From NCBI GenBank assembly GCA_035286465.1, contig DATEDF010000124.1:10993-74992 (forward strand): a stretch of 64,000 bases of DNA. Reading direction: 5' to 3'. The notes beneath the pieces were generated by a model. The model was not told where the DNA came from. It saw only the letters and a program-made list of their open reading frames with translations, and made no database searches. The translations under genes and the position numbers were made by a program. Within the stretch, counting starts at the first letter, position 1, and each line of letters begins with the position of its first letter. Of the stretch, positions 15,455 to 24,037 are shown in pieces. The stretch comes from Fen-1231 sp035286465 (lineage in GTDB: Bacteria > Gemmatimonadota > Gemmatimonadetes > Gemmatimonadales > Gemmatimonadaceae).

Positions 15455-18070
15455 ATGCCGAGCGCCGCACGCGAAGGTCCGCCGGACGAACCCCCGCGCG
15501 AGCGGCATCTGCCGCTCCTGCTCCTGCTCTTCGTCGCGAGCGGGTGCGCGGCCCTGATCTACGAGATCGTCTGGTTCCAGCTCCTCGAGCTGGTGATCGG
15601 CTCGACGGCCGCGTCGCTCGCCGTCGTGCTCGGGACCTTCATGGGCGGGCTCTGTCTCGGCAGTCTCCTCCTCCCGCGCGTGGTGGGCTGCGACCGGCAC
15701 CCGCTCCGCGTGTACGCCGCGCTCGAGTTCGGCACCGGCATCCTTGCCATCGCCGTGCTCTTCGGCGTGCCGGCGGCGAGCGACCTCTATGCGGCCGCGG
15801 TGGCGCCGGGTCCCCTGGGGCTCGTGCTCCGCGCGGCGTTCGTCGCGCTCTGCCTGCTCGCGCCCACGCTGCTCATCGGGGGGACGCTGCCGGCCATCGC
15901 GCGCTGGCTCGACGCATCGCCCCGGGGCATCGCCTGGCTCGGCTTCTTCTATGGCGGGAACATCGCGGGCGCGGTCGTCGGCTGCCTGCTCGCCGGGTTC
16001 TACCTGCTCCGGGTGTACGACATGGCGACCGCGACCTGGCTCGCGGCGGCGATGAATGGCGCCGTCGGAGCCATCGCGCTCGTGATCGCGGCGCGCGTGC
16101 CCCACGCGACCGACTCCGCGCGCGCGCCGGCCACGATCGCTGAGGCCGGGGCGAGCGCCGCGATCGCCGCAAGTGGCGCGAGTGACGCGACGACGCTCCG
16201 GTCGCGGGACGCGCGCCCGGTGCACATCGCCATCGCGCTCTCCGGCCTCACCGCGCTCGGCGCCGAGGTGGTGTGGACGCGCGTGCTCTCGCTCACGCTC
16301 GGGCCGACCGTCTATACTTTTTCGATCATTCTCGCCGTGGTGCTCCTCGGGCTCGGCATCGGGAGCGGCGCGGGCTCGGCGCTGGGGCGTGCGATCGCGC
16401 GGCCGCGGATCGCCCTCGGCGTCTGCCAGATGCTGCTGGCGGCCACCATCGCGTGGGCCGCGTCTCCGCTCGCGACCTCCCTCGGCTTCCAGAGCGACGA
16501 GCTGCCCCGCTCGGCCGCCCCGTGGCCCGGCTTCGCGCGCGATCTCGCGCGCTGCTTCTGGGCGGTGTTCCCGTCCACGCTCCTCTGGGGCGCGAGCTTC
16601 CCGCTCGCGCTCGCGGCCGCCGCGCGCAACGCGCGCGCCGCGCGCGACACCGGTCGCGTCGTCGGCAGCCTGTACGCGGCGAACACGATGGGCGCGATCG
16701 CGGGCGCGGTCGGCTTCAGCGTGATCGTCATCCCGATCTGGGGCACGCAACAGGCGGAGCGAGCGCTCATCGGCCTCGCCACGCTCGCGGGGCTCGTCGC
16801 GCTCGCGCCGCTGCTCGTGCCGCTGTTCGTGCCGGCGCGCGCGACGCCGGGCGAGGGCCGCGCGTCCGGCGCGCGGGTGGGCCACGCGGTCGGCGCGCGG
16901 GTGGGCCACGCGTTCGGCGCGCGGGTGGGCCGCCCGTCCAGCGCGCGGATCGTCGGCTTCACCTGGCTGGCGGCGGGCACCGCGACGGCGCTCCTGCTCG
17001 CGCTCACGGTGCCGCCGATCTCGCCGCAGCTCGTCGCGTGGGGACGCCTCCTCAAACACCAGCGGAACCTGCCCCGGGTCGTCTACGTCGGCGAGGGAGC
17101 GAACTCGTCGGTGGCCGTCACGGAGCGCGCCGACGGCGTGCGCGCCTTTCACGTCGCGGGCAAGGTCGAGGCGTCCACCGATCCGCAGGACCTCCGGCTC
17201 CTGCGGATGCTCGCGCACTTCCCCGCCCTCGTGCACCCGAACCCACGCTCGGTGCTCGTCGTGGGCTTCGGCGCCGGGATCACCGCGGGGACGTTCCTCC
17301 TCTACCCCGGCGTCGAGCGCATCGTCATCTGCGAGATCGAGCCGATCATTCCGCCGAACGTCGGGCCGTTCTTCCGCCGCGAGAACCTCGACGTGCTCGA
17401 CGATCCGCGCGTCGAGATCGTCTACGACGATGCGCGCCACTACGTCCTCACCTCGCGCGAGCGCTTCGACGTCATCACGTCCGACCCGATCCACCCGTGG
17501 GTGAAGGGCTCGGCCACGCTGTACACCCGCGAGTACTACGCGCTCGTGAAGCGTCTCCTGAATCCCGGCGGGGTCATCGCGGAGTGGGTGCCGCTCTACG
17601 AGAGCCGGGAGGAGGCGGTCACGAGCGAAGTGGCGACGTTCCTCGACGTCTTCCCGGAGGGGACGCTCTGGGGAAGCCGGCCGTCCGCCGGGGGCGGCTA
17701 CGACCTGATCCTGCTCGGCCAGGACGGCCCGACCACGATTGACGTGGACGCGCTCCAGCGCCGGGTCGTGCGCCCCGGGTACCTGCGGGTGATCCGGTCA
17801 CTCGTCGAGAGCGGCTTCGGCTCGATGCTCGACCTCTTCTCGACGTACGTTGGCGATCGCGCGAGCATGGCGAGCGCGCTGCGCGGCGCGCAGGCCAACC
17901 TCGATCGGAACCTGCGGCTGCAGTACCTCGCGGGTTTCGCGGCCGCGGAGCGCGAGCACGAGCGCATCTACGCGCACCTCGTGGAACGGCGCGGTTTCCC
18001 CGACCAGCTGTTCAGCGCCTCCACCGAGTGGAAGGCGCAGCTCGAGAAGGCGCTCGCGCGGACCAGGTAG
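15455..18070 (+). CDS. Membrane-fused spermidine/spermine synthase-like protein
   Basis: 871 residues from ATG 15455. The first 570 residues hold roughly fourteen transmembrane helices in two MFS-like halves (ALIYEIVWFQLLELVIGST and ALGAEVVWTRVLSLTLG are repeated opening motifs). Residues about 600-780 are a spermidine-synthase Rossmann domain with the AdoMet loop VVGFGAG, the acidic CEIEP and the DDARHYV and TSDPIHPW motifs. Whether it makes polyamines is unknown: the acceptor-site Asp equivalent appears kept in SDP, but membrane-fused members are mostly uncharacterised. Translation to the left of 15455 in this frame is open but not coding. A 24-bp repeat lies in the linker. Confidence 0.85.
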   Translation: MPSAAREGPPDEPPRERHLPLLLLLFVASGCAALIYEIVWFQLLELVIGSTAASLAVVLGTFMGGLCLGSLLLPRVVGCDRHPLRVYAALEFGTGILAIAVLFGVPAASDLYAAAVAPGPLGLVLRAAFVALCLLAPTLLIGGTLPAIARWLDASPRGIAWLGFFYGGNIAGAVVGCLLAGFYLLRVYDMATATWLAAAMNGAVGAIALVIAARVPHATDSARAPATIAEAGASAAIAASGASDATTLRSRDARPVHIAIALSGLTALGAEVVWTRVLSLTLGPTVYTFSIILAVVLLGLGIGSGAGSALGRAIARPRIALGVCQMLLAATIAWAASPLATSLGFQSDELPRSAAPWPGFARDLARCFWAVFPSTLLWGASFPLALAAAARNARAARDTGRVVGSLYAANTMGAIAGAVGFSVIVIPIWGTQQAERALIGLATLAGLVALAPLLVPLFVPARATPGEGRASGARVGHAVGARVGHAFGARVGRPSSARIVGFTWLAAGTATALLLALTVPPISPQLVAWGRLLKHQRNLPRVVYVGEGANSSVAVTERADGVRAFHVAGKVEASTDPQDLRLLRMLAHFPALVHPNPRSVLVVGFGAGITAGTFLLYPGVERIVICEIEPIIPPNVGPFFRRENLDVLDDPRVEIVYDDARHYVLTSRERFDVITSDPIHPWVKGSATLYTREYYALVKRLLNPGGVIAEWVPLYESREEAVTSEVATFLDVFPEGTLWGSRPSAGGGYDLILLGQDGPTTIDVDALQRRVVRPGYLRVIRSLVESGFGSMLDLFSTYVGDRASMASALRGAQANLDRNLRLQYLAGFAAAEREHERIYAHLVERRGFPDQLFSASTEWKAQLEKALARTR
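16867..16938. repeat. Three tandem 24-bp units inside the spermidine-synthase-like gene
   Basis: Copies at 16867-16890 and 16891-16914 differ only at the end and 16915-16938 is degenerate. They encode GARVGHAV/F-type octapeptides in the linker between membrane and synthase domains. Copy number can vary without frameshift. Confidence 0.75.
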
Positions 18071-18112
18071 CTCGCGCGCGGCGCGGGCGGCCGGGCGGGA
18101 GCCTGCGCCGAA

Positions 18113-18526
18113 CTACCTGGCCGTTCGCCGCCGCCGCTGCGAGTTGTCGCGAAGCCACCTCGCCAGGGCGTCCTCGGTCATCGTTCCGTCGGCGACGGCG
18201 AGCATCGTGATGACGGCTTCGGGTTCGGGCGCGCTCAACGTGAATCCGTTGCGCTCGAAGAACGTCGCCATCGCGACGAACGCGGTGCGCTTGTTGCCAT
18301 CGCTGAAAGCGTGGCTCTTCGCGAGCGCAAACCCGTAGGCCGCGGCGCAAGCCGCTGCATCGTCGGCGGCTCCGTAATGCCAGCGGTTCTGAGGGCGACC
18401 GAGCGCGGATTCCAGTGCGCCCACGTCGCGAACCCCCGGCAACCCGCCGTGCTGCTCGAGCTGCAGCCCGTGAATCGCCTCGACCTGCTCGCGCGTCAGC
18501 CACCTGGGCTCGCGACGCTTCGGCAT
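18113..18526 (-). CDS. doc: Doc-type Fic toxin
   Basis: A 137-residue Doc/Fic-fold protein. The active-site loop is HAFSDGNKRTA with H72, D76, N78, K79 and R80, the Doc form of the Fic motif; Doc phosphorylates elongation factor Tu. The upstream AbrB-fold gene ends 13 bases before it, the usual antitoxin-toxin order. Length is normal for Doc (about 120-140). The last residues, SQRRRRTAR, are unusually basic. Confidence 0.9.
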   Translation of the reverse strand: MPKRREPRWLTREQVEAIHGLQLEQHGGLPGVRDVGALESALGRPQNRWHYGAADDAAACAAAYGFALAKSHAFSDGNKRTAFVAMATFFERNGFTLSAPEPEAVITMLAVADGTMTEDALARWLRDNSQRRRRTAR

Positions 18527-18539
18527 CGTCCCGGCTCCG

Positions 18540-18773
18540 TCAGCGCTTCGAGAGTTCCCGGAGCGCGTTCCGGTACCTCTTCCCGACCTTGCGCGCAGTC
18601 GCCATCACATCGGCGAAATCGGGATCATACGGCGTGACGAGGATTCCCTCCGCAGTCTCCTGAATGGAGACGCGGTCGCCTTTGTCGAGGTCGTACTTCT
18701 CGAGCATCTCCTTCGGGATGGTGACGCCCGCGGAGTTGCCGAAGGGGCGGATGACGGTCTCTTTCACGCGCAT
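18540..18773 (-). CDS. AbrB/SpoVT-fold antitoxin
   Basis: A 77-residue protein with a swapped-hairpin DNA-binding N-terminus (PFGNSAGVTIPKEMLEKY, DKGDRVSIQE) and a C-terminal tail (about residues 52-77) that would wrap the Doc toxin. It is the first gene of the two-gene toxin-antitoxin operon and probably represses its own promoter. Phd is the classic Doc partner; AbrB/MazE-type partners are also known. Confidence 0.88.
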   Translation of the reverse strand: MRVKETVIRPFGNSAGVTIPKEMLEKYDLDKGDRVSIQETAEGILVTPYDPDFADVMATARKVGKRYRNALRELSKR

Positions 18774-18796
18774 TCCAGGGTCCTGAGGATGTTATG

Positions 18797-18804
18797 ACAT
18801 ATGT
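18797..18804. promoter_or_regulatory. ACATATGT palindrome upstream of the antitoxin gene
   Basis: A perfect 8-bp palindrome sits in the AT-rich stretch 18791-18807, 24 bases before the antitoxin start. It is a reasonable site for AbrB-type autoregulation. Confidence 0.35.
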
Positions 18805-18922
18805 AATACCCCGGTGCATCGGGCGCAAGGTAACCGGGACACGGTGCACGACCGCGTCGTCGCCTGTCGCGGATGCGGGTTTTCCGTACATTCCGCGTGG
18901 GTCCGATCCCCCGGAGAGCGTG

Positions 18923-19102
18923 ATGCCGCTCGACGGCAAGGCGGTTCTCGAGCAGTCCGCCGCCGCGCTGGCCGCGCTCGACTTCGCGACCGCCGTCCCC
19001 GGCTTCATCGGGAAGGACCCGTACGCAGTGGACGCGGATCACCTCGAGGAGATCCGGGTGGTGCGGACAGCGATGCGCGAAACGACGACGCACGAGGGGT
19101 AG
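18923..19102 (+). CDS. Hypothetical 59-residue protein upstream of the aldo/keto reductase
   Basis: ATG 18923 follows GGAGAG. The peptide, starting MPLDGKAVLEQSAAAL, looks soluble and alpha-helical with an acidic middle. Its stop touches the ATG of the aldo/keto reductase, so the two are co-translated. I recognise no family. The frame is open farther upstream but that part lacks a ribosome site. Confidence 0.55.
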   Translation: MPLDGKAVLEQSAAALAALDFATAVPGFIGKDPYAVDADHLEEIRVVRTAMRETTTHEG

Positions 19103-20134
19103 ATGCAATACACGCAGCTCGGCCGGTCCGGCCTCACCGTTTCCCGCCTCGCCCTCGGGTGCATGACCTACGGCACGTCGAAGTGGCGCAACTGGGTGCT
19201 CGACGAGGCCGACGCGCAGCCGTTCTTCCGGAAGGCCGTCGAGGCGGGGATCACCTTCTTCGACACGGCCGACATGTACTCGATGGGCGTGAGCGAGGAG
19301 GTCACGGGCCGCGCGCTCAGGGAGTTCGCGAATCGTGAGGAGGTCGTGCTCGCCACGAAGCTCAACTTCCCGATGGGCGGCGGCCCGAACATGGGCGGCC
19401 TCTCACGCAAGCACGTCGTGCAGGCGTGCGAGGCGAGCCTCCGGCGGCTCGGCGTGGAGGTGATTGACCTCTACTATATCCACCGCTTCGATCCGAAGAC
19501 GCCGCTCGACGAGTGGCTCGAGGCGCTCGACGATCTCGTGCGCTGGGGGAAGGTGCGCTACCTCGGCGCCAGCTCGGGCCCCGCGTGGCAGATGGCGCTC
19601 GCGCTCTCGGCGTCGGAGCGCCGCGGCTGGGCGCGATTCGTCGCGATGCAGAATCACTACAACCTCCTCTATCGCGAGGAGGAACGCGAGATGATCCCGC
19701 TCTGCGCGCACGAGGGCGTGGGGCTCGTGCCGTGGAGTCCGCTCGCGCGCGGGCTGCTCGCGCGGCCCAGGCCCGCCGACGCGAAGATCAGGAGCGCCGG
19801 CACCTCACGGGCCGCGAACGACACCTACTCCGAGCAGCTCTACGACCACCCGGGCGACTGGGACGTGGTGGACGCGGTCGAGAAGGTCGCGAAGTCGCGG
19901 GGCGTGACAATGGCCGAGGTGGCGCTCGCGTGGCTGCTCGCTCGGCCGGGCGTCGTGGCGCCGGTCGTCGGCGCGACGAAGATGCCGCACCTGGAGGCGG
20001 CGCTCCGCGCGCTCGACGTGAAGCTCACGGCGGAAGAATGCGCCGCGCTCGAGGCGCCGTACACGGCGCACGCGGTGCGCGGGTACGCGTTTCCGGAGCC
20101 GGCCCGGCAGGGGGGTGTTTCGCGAAGCTCGTGA
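19103..20134 (+). CDS. Aldo/keto reductase
   Basis: A 343-residue TIM-barrel oxidoreductase. The catalytic tetrad is D54, Y59 (DTADMYS), K86 (ATKLNF) and H127 (YYIHRFD). The cofactor end shows VVGATK and GVGLVPWSPLARGLL, typical of the YajO/PdxI-like branch that uses NADPH. Substrates are probably aldehydes or keto sugars. It follows the small hypothetical gene without a gap. Confidence 0.92.
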   Translation: MQYTQLGRSGLTVSRLALGCMTYGTSKWRNWVLDEADAQPFFRKAVEAGITFFDTADMYSMGVSEEVTGRALREFANREEVVLATKLNFPMGGGPNMGGLSRKHVVQACEASLRRLGVEVIDLYYIHRFDPKTPLDEWLEALDDLVRWGKVRYLGASSGPAWQMALALSASERRGWARFVAMQNHYNLLYREEEREMIPLCAHEGVGLVPWSPLARGLLARPRPADAKIRSAGTSRAANDTYSEQLYDHPGDWDVVDAVEKVAKSRGVTMAEVALAWLLARPGVVAPVVGATKMPHLEAALRALDVKLTAEECAALEAPYTAHAVRGYAFPEPARQGGVSRSS

Positions 20135-20155
20135 CGTCGTTCAACGAGGGAGCCT

Positions 20156-21487
20156 ATGGAGAGAGGCCTGCAGTCTGACCGGGTGGAGCCCATCTGCAGG
20201 CGCGCTCCCCGGTGCGCGCGCTCGCTGGCCGTCTTCCTTTGCTTCACGGCGGCCGCCGCGACGGAGGCGATGCCGCAGCCGACGCTGCAGCCCGAGCGGC
20301 GCATCGGCGTGTTCTTCGATTGTCAGAGCGGCTGCGACTTCGACTACATCCGCACCGAGATGGAGTTCGTGGACTACGTGCGCAACCGCGAGGACGCCGA
20401 CGTTCACATCCTCGTCACGGCGCAGGCGACCGGGGCGGGCGGCCGCGAGTTCACCATCAACTTCATCGGCCTCCGGACGTTTGCGCGTTTCTCGGACACG
20501 CTGCGATACGTCTCGGCGCAGGACGCCACCGACGACGAGCGTCGGCGTGGCCTGCTCCGCGTGCTGCAGGTGGGGATGATGCGATTCATCGGCACCACCT
20601 CGCTCGCGGCGCGCATGCAGATCGAGGTCGCGCGCGAGGCGGAAGAGCAGGAACCGGGTGCGCGCGGGCCCGGCGCGCAGGGACGGGACCGGTGGGACTT
20701 CTGGGTGTTCCGCGTGGGGCTCGACGGCTCCCTGAGCGGCGAGAGCCGGCAGGCGTCGAGAGACATGAGCATGGATCTCTCCGTCAACCGCACGACCGAG
20801 CGGTGGAAGATCGACGTCGGGCTCGATGGCAACTATGACGACGAGCGGTTCGAGATCGAAGAGGAGGACACGACGACTTTGACGTCGGTGCGGAGGAGCT
20901 ACTCCCTCGAGGTTCTGGTGGCGAAGAGCCTGGGCGCTCACCTGAGCGCCGGCCTGTGGGGCAACCTCGAGTCCAGTACGTTCGGCAACCAGCAGCTCGC
21001 GTGGACCCTCGCGCCCGCGGTGGAGTACAACGTCTTCCCCTACTCGGAGTCCACCCGTCGCATTTTCACTATTCTCTACGGCGTCGGGATGACCGCCTTC
21101 GCCTGGCGGGAGGTGACGATCTTCGACCGGACGCGGGAGACCCGGCCATTACATGCGCTCGAGGCCTCGTACGCGACGCGCCAGCCCTGGGGCAGCATGA
21201 ACGCGTCCGCGGACTTCTCGCAGTACCTGCACGATACCAGCAAGAACCGGATCGAGGTCTCGGGGGGCATGGAGGTGCGGTTGTTCCGCGGCTTCTCACT
21301 GGAGATGGACGCCAGCTACGCGCGCGTGCACGACCAGCTCTCGATTCCGGCGCGGGGCGCCTCGCGCGACGAGATCCTGCTCCGCCTGCGCCAGCTCCGC
21401 ACCAGCTACGAGTACGACCTGAGCCTCGGCATCTCGTACCGGTTCGGCTCGATCTTCAACAACGTGGTGAATCCGCGGTTCCGGTGA
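20156..21487 (+). CDS. Outer-membrane beta-barrel-like protein with an unusual N-terminal domain
   Basis: A 443-residue protein. A signal peptide (about 20-40, ending ATEAMP) precedes a conserved-looking globular part, VFFDCQSGCDFDYIRTE with C-x3-C, then TINFIG and a helix-rich region. From about residue 175 the pattern is amphipathic beta-strands ending GISYRFGSIFNNVVNPRFR, with a C-terminal aromatic, as in outer-membrane barrels. The gene carries one of the three RTCGAY exceptions in the window (20810-20815). I do not recognise the family; the N-terminus could be an adhesion or assembly domain. Confidence 0.7.
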   Translation: MERGLQSDRVEPICRRAPRCARSLAVFLCFTAAAATEAMPQPTLQPERRIGVFFDCQSGCDFDYIRTEMEFVDYVRNREDADVHILVTAQATGAGGREFTINFIGLRTFARFSDTLRYVSAQDATDDERRRGLLRVLQVGMMRFIGTTSLAARMQIEVAREAEEQEPGARGPGAQGRDRWDFWVFRVGLDGSLSGESRQASRDMSMDLSVNRTTERWKIDVGLDGNYDDERFEIEEEDTTTLTSVRRSYSLEVLVAKSLGAHLSAGLWGNLESSTFGNQQLAWTLAPAVEYNVFPYSESTRRIFTILYGVGMTAFAWREVTIFDRTRETRPLHALEASYATRQPWGSMNASADFSQYLHDTSKNRIEVSGGMEVRLFRGFSLEMDASYARVHDQLSIPARGASRDEILLRLRQLRTSYEYDLSLGISYRFGSIFNNVVNPRFR

Positions 21488-21532
21488 GCGGGGCCGGCCG
21501 GTTTTCCGTCGCGCCTCGGTGCGTGGGCGGAC

Positions 21533-23170
21533 TCAAGGGCGCGCAGGCGCGCGCTTCAGCACCCGCCCCGGCCGCGCCTCCGTGAACCTCCCGCCGTCCA
21601 CGACCGGCACCCCGTTCACGATCACGTAGGGAATCCCCTCCGGATAGTGGTGCGGATCGGTGAAGGTGCCCACGTCCTTCACCGTGTTGGCGTCGAAGAC
21701 GGTGATGCTCGCGACGCACCCCTCGCGGATGCAGCCGTAGTCTTTCAGGCCGAGCCGCGCGGCGGGCATCCTGGTCATCTTGTGCACCGCCGTCTCCAGC
21801 GCCAGCACCTTCTGCACCCGCACGTATTCGCCGAGCACGCGCGGGAAGGTGCCGTACGCGCGCGGATGCGGCACGCCCTGCCCCGGCCGCGCGAGGCGGC
21901 CGTCGCTCGCGATCATCGTCATCGGGTGCGCCATGATGCGGCGCACGTCGCCTTCGTCCATCACGTGGAAGACCATCGAGGCGCCGCCGGCGAGCGCGCC
22001 CTCGATGCCGGGCGTCCCCGGACCGACCACACCTTCAATCACGAGTGGGGCCGCCTTCTCCGGCGTGGGCTCGATGCCGCGGCGGACCGCCCAGTCGTAG
22101 AGTGTCTTTCCTTCGAGCGACCGGTCCCACGCCACGCTCGAGAACTGCACGCGCCGGATGTCGCCGCCGCCGCGATCGTTCAACAGGTACTCCACGACGC
22201 CCTTCAGGATGCTGTCCTTCAACACCGGGTCGGCGAGCCGCTGCCGGAGCCGCGCCACGCCGCCCTCCAGCGCCCAGGGCGGCACCAGCACGTCGAGCCC
22301 CGTGCTGCTCGCCGTGTATGGATACTGGTCAATCATCACGTCGGTGCCCGCGGCGCGCGCCGAGTCTACCATATGGAGCGTGACGACGCTCTTCCCCCAC
22401 ATGCGCCGGCCGATCGCCTTGTGGTGCGTGAGGATCACCGGGATGTGCGCCTGCCGCCCGATCTCGAGCGCCTCCGCGACGCCCTCGAAGAGCCCGAGCC
22501 CCTCCTCACGCAGATGCGACGTGTAGATGCCGCCCGAGTCGGCCGCCGCCTTCGCGAGCGCGACGACCTCGTCGGTCTTCGAGAAGAAGCCGGGGAGATA
22601 GCGGAGGCCGGTGCTCATGCCGAACGCGCCCTCGTGCATGGATTGCGCGACCATCGCCTTCATTCGCGTGAGCTCCGCGTCGGTGGGCGCGCGGTTCGCC
22701 GTGCCCATCACCGTGCGGCGAATCGTGTTGTGCCCCGCGAGGTACGCGACGTTCATCCCGAGCGGCTTCTTCGCGACCGAATCGAGGTAGGCGCCGAAGG
22801 GCCACGGCCCGCCGCCGTCGGGCCCGCCGAGGGCGAGCGTGACGCCCTGCCGCACGTGGCTCTGCGCGTCGGGCATCTGCGGAAGCGGCTCGAGGTGCGC
22901 GTGCAGATCAATGAACCCCGGCGCGACGATGAGCCCGCTCGCGTCAATCGTTCGCCTCGCCTCGCGCGCGTCAATCGGCGCCCGGGAGACGCGCACGATG
23001 CGGTCGCCCGCGACCGCGACGTCGGCGCGCACCCCCGCGGCACCCGTGCCGTCGAGCACGGTGCCGTTCCGGAGCAGGAGGTCGTAGCGGGGAGTGCCTT
23101 GCGCGAAGACCGGAAGTCCGAGCGCGCAGGAGGAGAGGCAGAGGAGCCACAGGCGCGTGGAGTTTCGCAT
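21533..23170 (-). CDS. Secreted N-acyl-D-amino-acid deacylase family amidohydrolase
   Basis: 545 residues from ATG 23170 with a signal peptide ending LPVFAQG. Family motifs: HAHLE (90-94), GIYTSHLREE, ILTHHKAIG, MIASDG and the C-terminal PRAYGTFPRVLGEYVR. D-aminoacylases release free D-amino acids from N-acyl derivatives using zinc bound through a Cys/His/His set; here YTSHL and LTHHK supply His. The earlier in-frame start at 23230 would place the upstream hairpin inside the gene, so 23170 is preferred. It is the intact second half of a duplicated lipoprotein-hairpin-deacylase unit. Confidence 0.88.
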   Translation of the reverse strand: MRNSTRLWLLCLSSCALGLPVFAQGTPRYDLLLRNGTVLDGTGAAGVRADVAVAGDRIVRVSRAPIDAREARRTIDASGLIVAPGFIDLHAHLEPLPQMPDAQSHVRQGVTLALGGPDGGGPWPFGAYLDSVAKKPLGMNVAYLAGHNTIRRTVMGTANRAPTDAELTRMKAMVAQSMHEGAFGMSTGLRYLPGFFSKTDEVVALAKAAADSGGIYTSHLREEGLGLFEGVAEALEIGRQAHIPVILTHHKAIGRRMWGKSVVTLHMVDSARAAGTDVMIDQYPYTASSTGLDVLVPPWALEGGVARLRQRLADPVLKDSILKGVVEYLLNDRGGGDIRRVQFSSVAWDRSLEGKTLYDWAVRRGIEPTPEKAAPLVIEGVVGPGTPGIEGALAGGASMVFHVMDEGDVRRIMAHPMTMIASDGRLARPGQGVPHPRAYGTFPRVLGEYVRVQKVLALETAVHKMTRMPAARLGLKDYGCIREGCVASITVFDANTVKDVGTFTDPHHYPEGIPYVIVNGVPVVDGGRFTEARPGRVLKRAPARP

Positions 23171-23182
23171 GACTGAAAACTC

Positions 23183-23223
23183 GCGCGCCGAGCCGCGACT
23201 TGGAAGTCGCGGGCTCGGCGCGC
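23183..23223. terminator. Long GC-rich hairpin between lipoprotein and deacylase genes
   Basis: Arms GCGCGCCGAGCC and GGCTCGGCGCGC (12 bp) are extended by GCGACTT/AAGTCGC with a GG loop and one bulged G. It lies 60 bases after the lipoprotein stop and 13 bases before the deacylase start, so it may attenuate, terminate or protect mRNA. A second copy is at 23974-24014. Confidence 0.7.
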
Positions 23224-23282
23224 CGGCCAAACGTCTCCGGACTACAGCGTACTGCTCGCGGCGTGCGACTCGCGGCTTTCGG

Positions 23283-23705
23283 CTACGGCACCACCGTGAG
23301 CGTGACGCCCGATCCGGGCTTTCCCTCGAGCGTGCAGACCAGAGTGTTTGTCCCGTCCACGAGCGTGACCGGAACGGTGAGCGACAGCGGCGCGTTCCCC
23401 CCGACCATCGGGTGCGTCACCACCGTCACCCCGTTGAGGTCAATCGTGCCGTTGATCCCCAGCTCCCCGTTCCCCGTGACCACAAGCGAGGCGGGCCCCG
23501 CGACCGCCTCAAACGGCCACTCCACGCCCACGGGTTTGCCGGTCTCGCGCAGGCAGTCCACCGGGCCGAACCCCGCCGGCCCGACCACATTGAGGCGCGG
23601 AGCGTTCGGATTCGGGCCCCTTCGCGCGGCGGCGACGGGCGTGGTGGGCTCGGAGCAGGCGGCGATGACAAGTGCCGCCGCCAGCGGCAGCATCAGGTAC
23701 TTCAC
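23283..23705 (-). CDS. Small lipoprotein, duplicate B
   Basis: 140 residues from GTG 23705, behind GGAGG with a 5-base spacer. A lipobox IAAC (Cys about residue 17) is followed by a Pro-rich linker (PNPNAPRL). The mature part is beta-rich: ASLVVTGN, NGTIDLNGVTVVTHPM, NTLVCTLEGKPGSG. Two cysteines (CLRETGKP and LVC) can pair. The paralog at 24038-24472 shares these blocks. No family is recognised; a small Ig-like or carbohydrate-binding fold is possible. Confidence 0.8.
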   Translation of the reverse strand: MKYLMLPLAAALVIAACSEPTTPVAAARRGPNPNAPRLNVVGPAGFGPVDCLRETGKPVGVEWPFEAVAGPASLVVTGNGELGINGTIDLNGVTVVTHPMVGGNAPLSLTVPVTLVDGTNTLVCTLEGKPGSGVTLTVVP

Positions 23706-23871
23706 GGTAACCTCCGGGTAGTGAGTCAAGCCCGAAAATGCCGCGCCGTGAGCGGCCGCCCCGTGTGCTGCATCACGTCCCCGGTTCCGCGGTCGTAAAA
23801 AACCGTGTTACCTCTGATTGACCCAAATCGTCACGCGCGACCCCGGTTTCGCCGCGCAACTTGATCGTGCA

Positions 23872-23957
23872 CGCGGGCGTGACGATCAGGTTGCTCGCGT
23901 CCATTGTGCGCCTGGGTTCGCGCGTCGATCGGCGCACGGGAAAGGCGCACGATCTCG
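23872..23957 (-). pseudogene. Frameshifted remnant of a deacylase N-terminal region
   Basis: About 85 bases match 22917-23002 of the intact deacylase. The minus strand reads IVRLSRAPIDA then, after a 2-base deletion, REPRRTMDASNLIVTPA, versus IVRVSRAPIDA and REARRTIDASGLIVAPG in the intact protein (residues 58-84). The start region and everything after are missing. The rest of the 332-base gap 23706-24037 holds the second hairpin and AT-rich sequence (23797-23830) upstream of lipoprotein B; nothing else is seen. Confidence 0.8.
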
Positions 23958-23973
23958 CGTGGCTCGAAAAACC

Positions 23974-24014
23974 GAGCGCCGAGCCGCGACGAAGATTTCG
24001 CGGGCTCGGCGCTC
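23974..24014. terminator. Second copy of the long GC hairpin
   Basis: Arms GAGCGCCGAGCC and GGCTCGGCGCTC pair perfectly, with inner GCGA/TCGC. It has the same core as the hairpin at 23183-23223 and the same place, 24 bases after a lipoprotein stop. Confidence 0.7.
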
Positions 24015-24037
24015 CCGGCCTGTCGGCCGCAACGGAG

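Noticed and set aside
16867..16938. CRISPR-like or mobile repeat
   Set aside because: The copies are in tandem without spacers and translate cleanly within the gene.
18774..18922. Upstream extension of the small gene before the aldo/keto reductase
   Set aside because: The extension from 18794 lacks a ribosome site and overlaps the antitoxin promoter region.
23095..23230. Deacylase start at 23230
   Set aside because: It would place the long hairpin inside the coding region and put the signal peptide 20 residues in.
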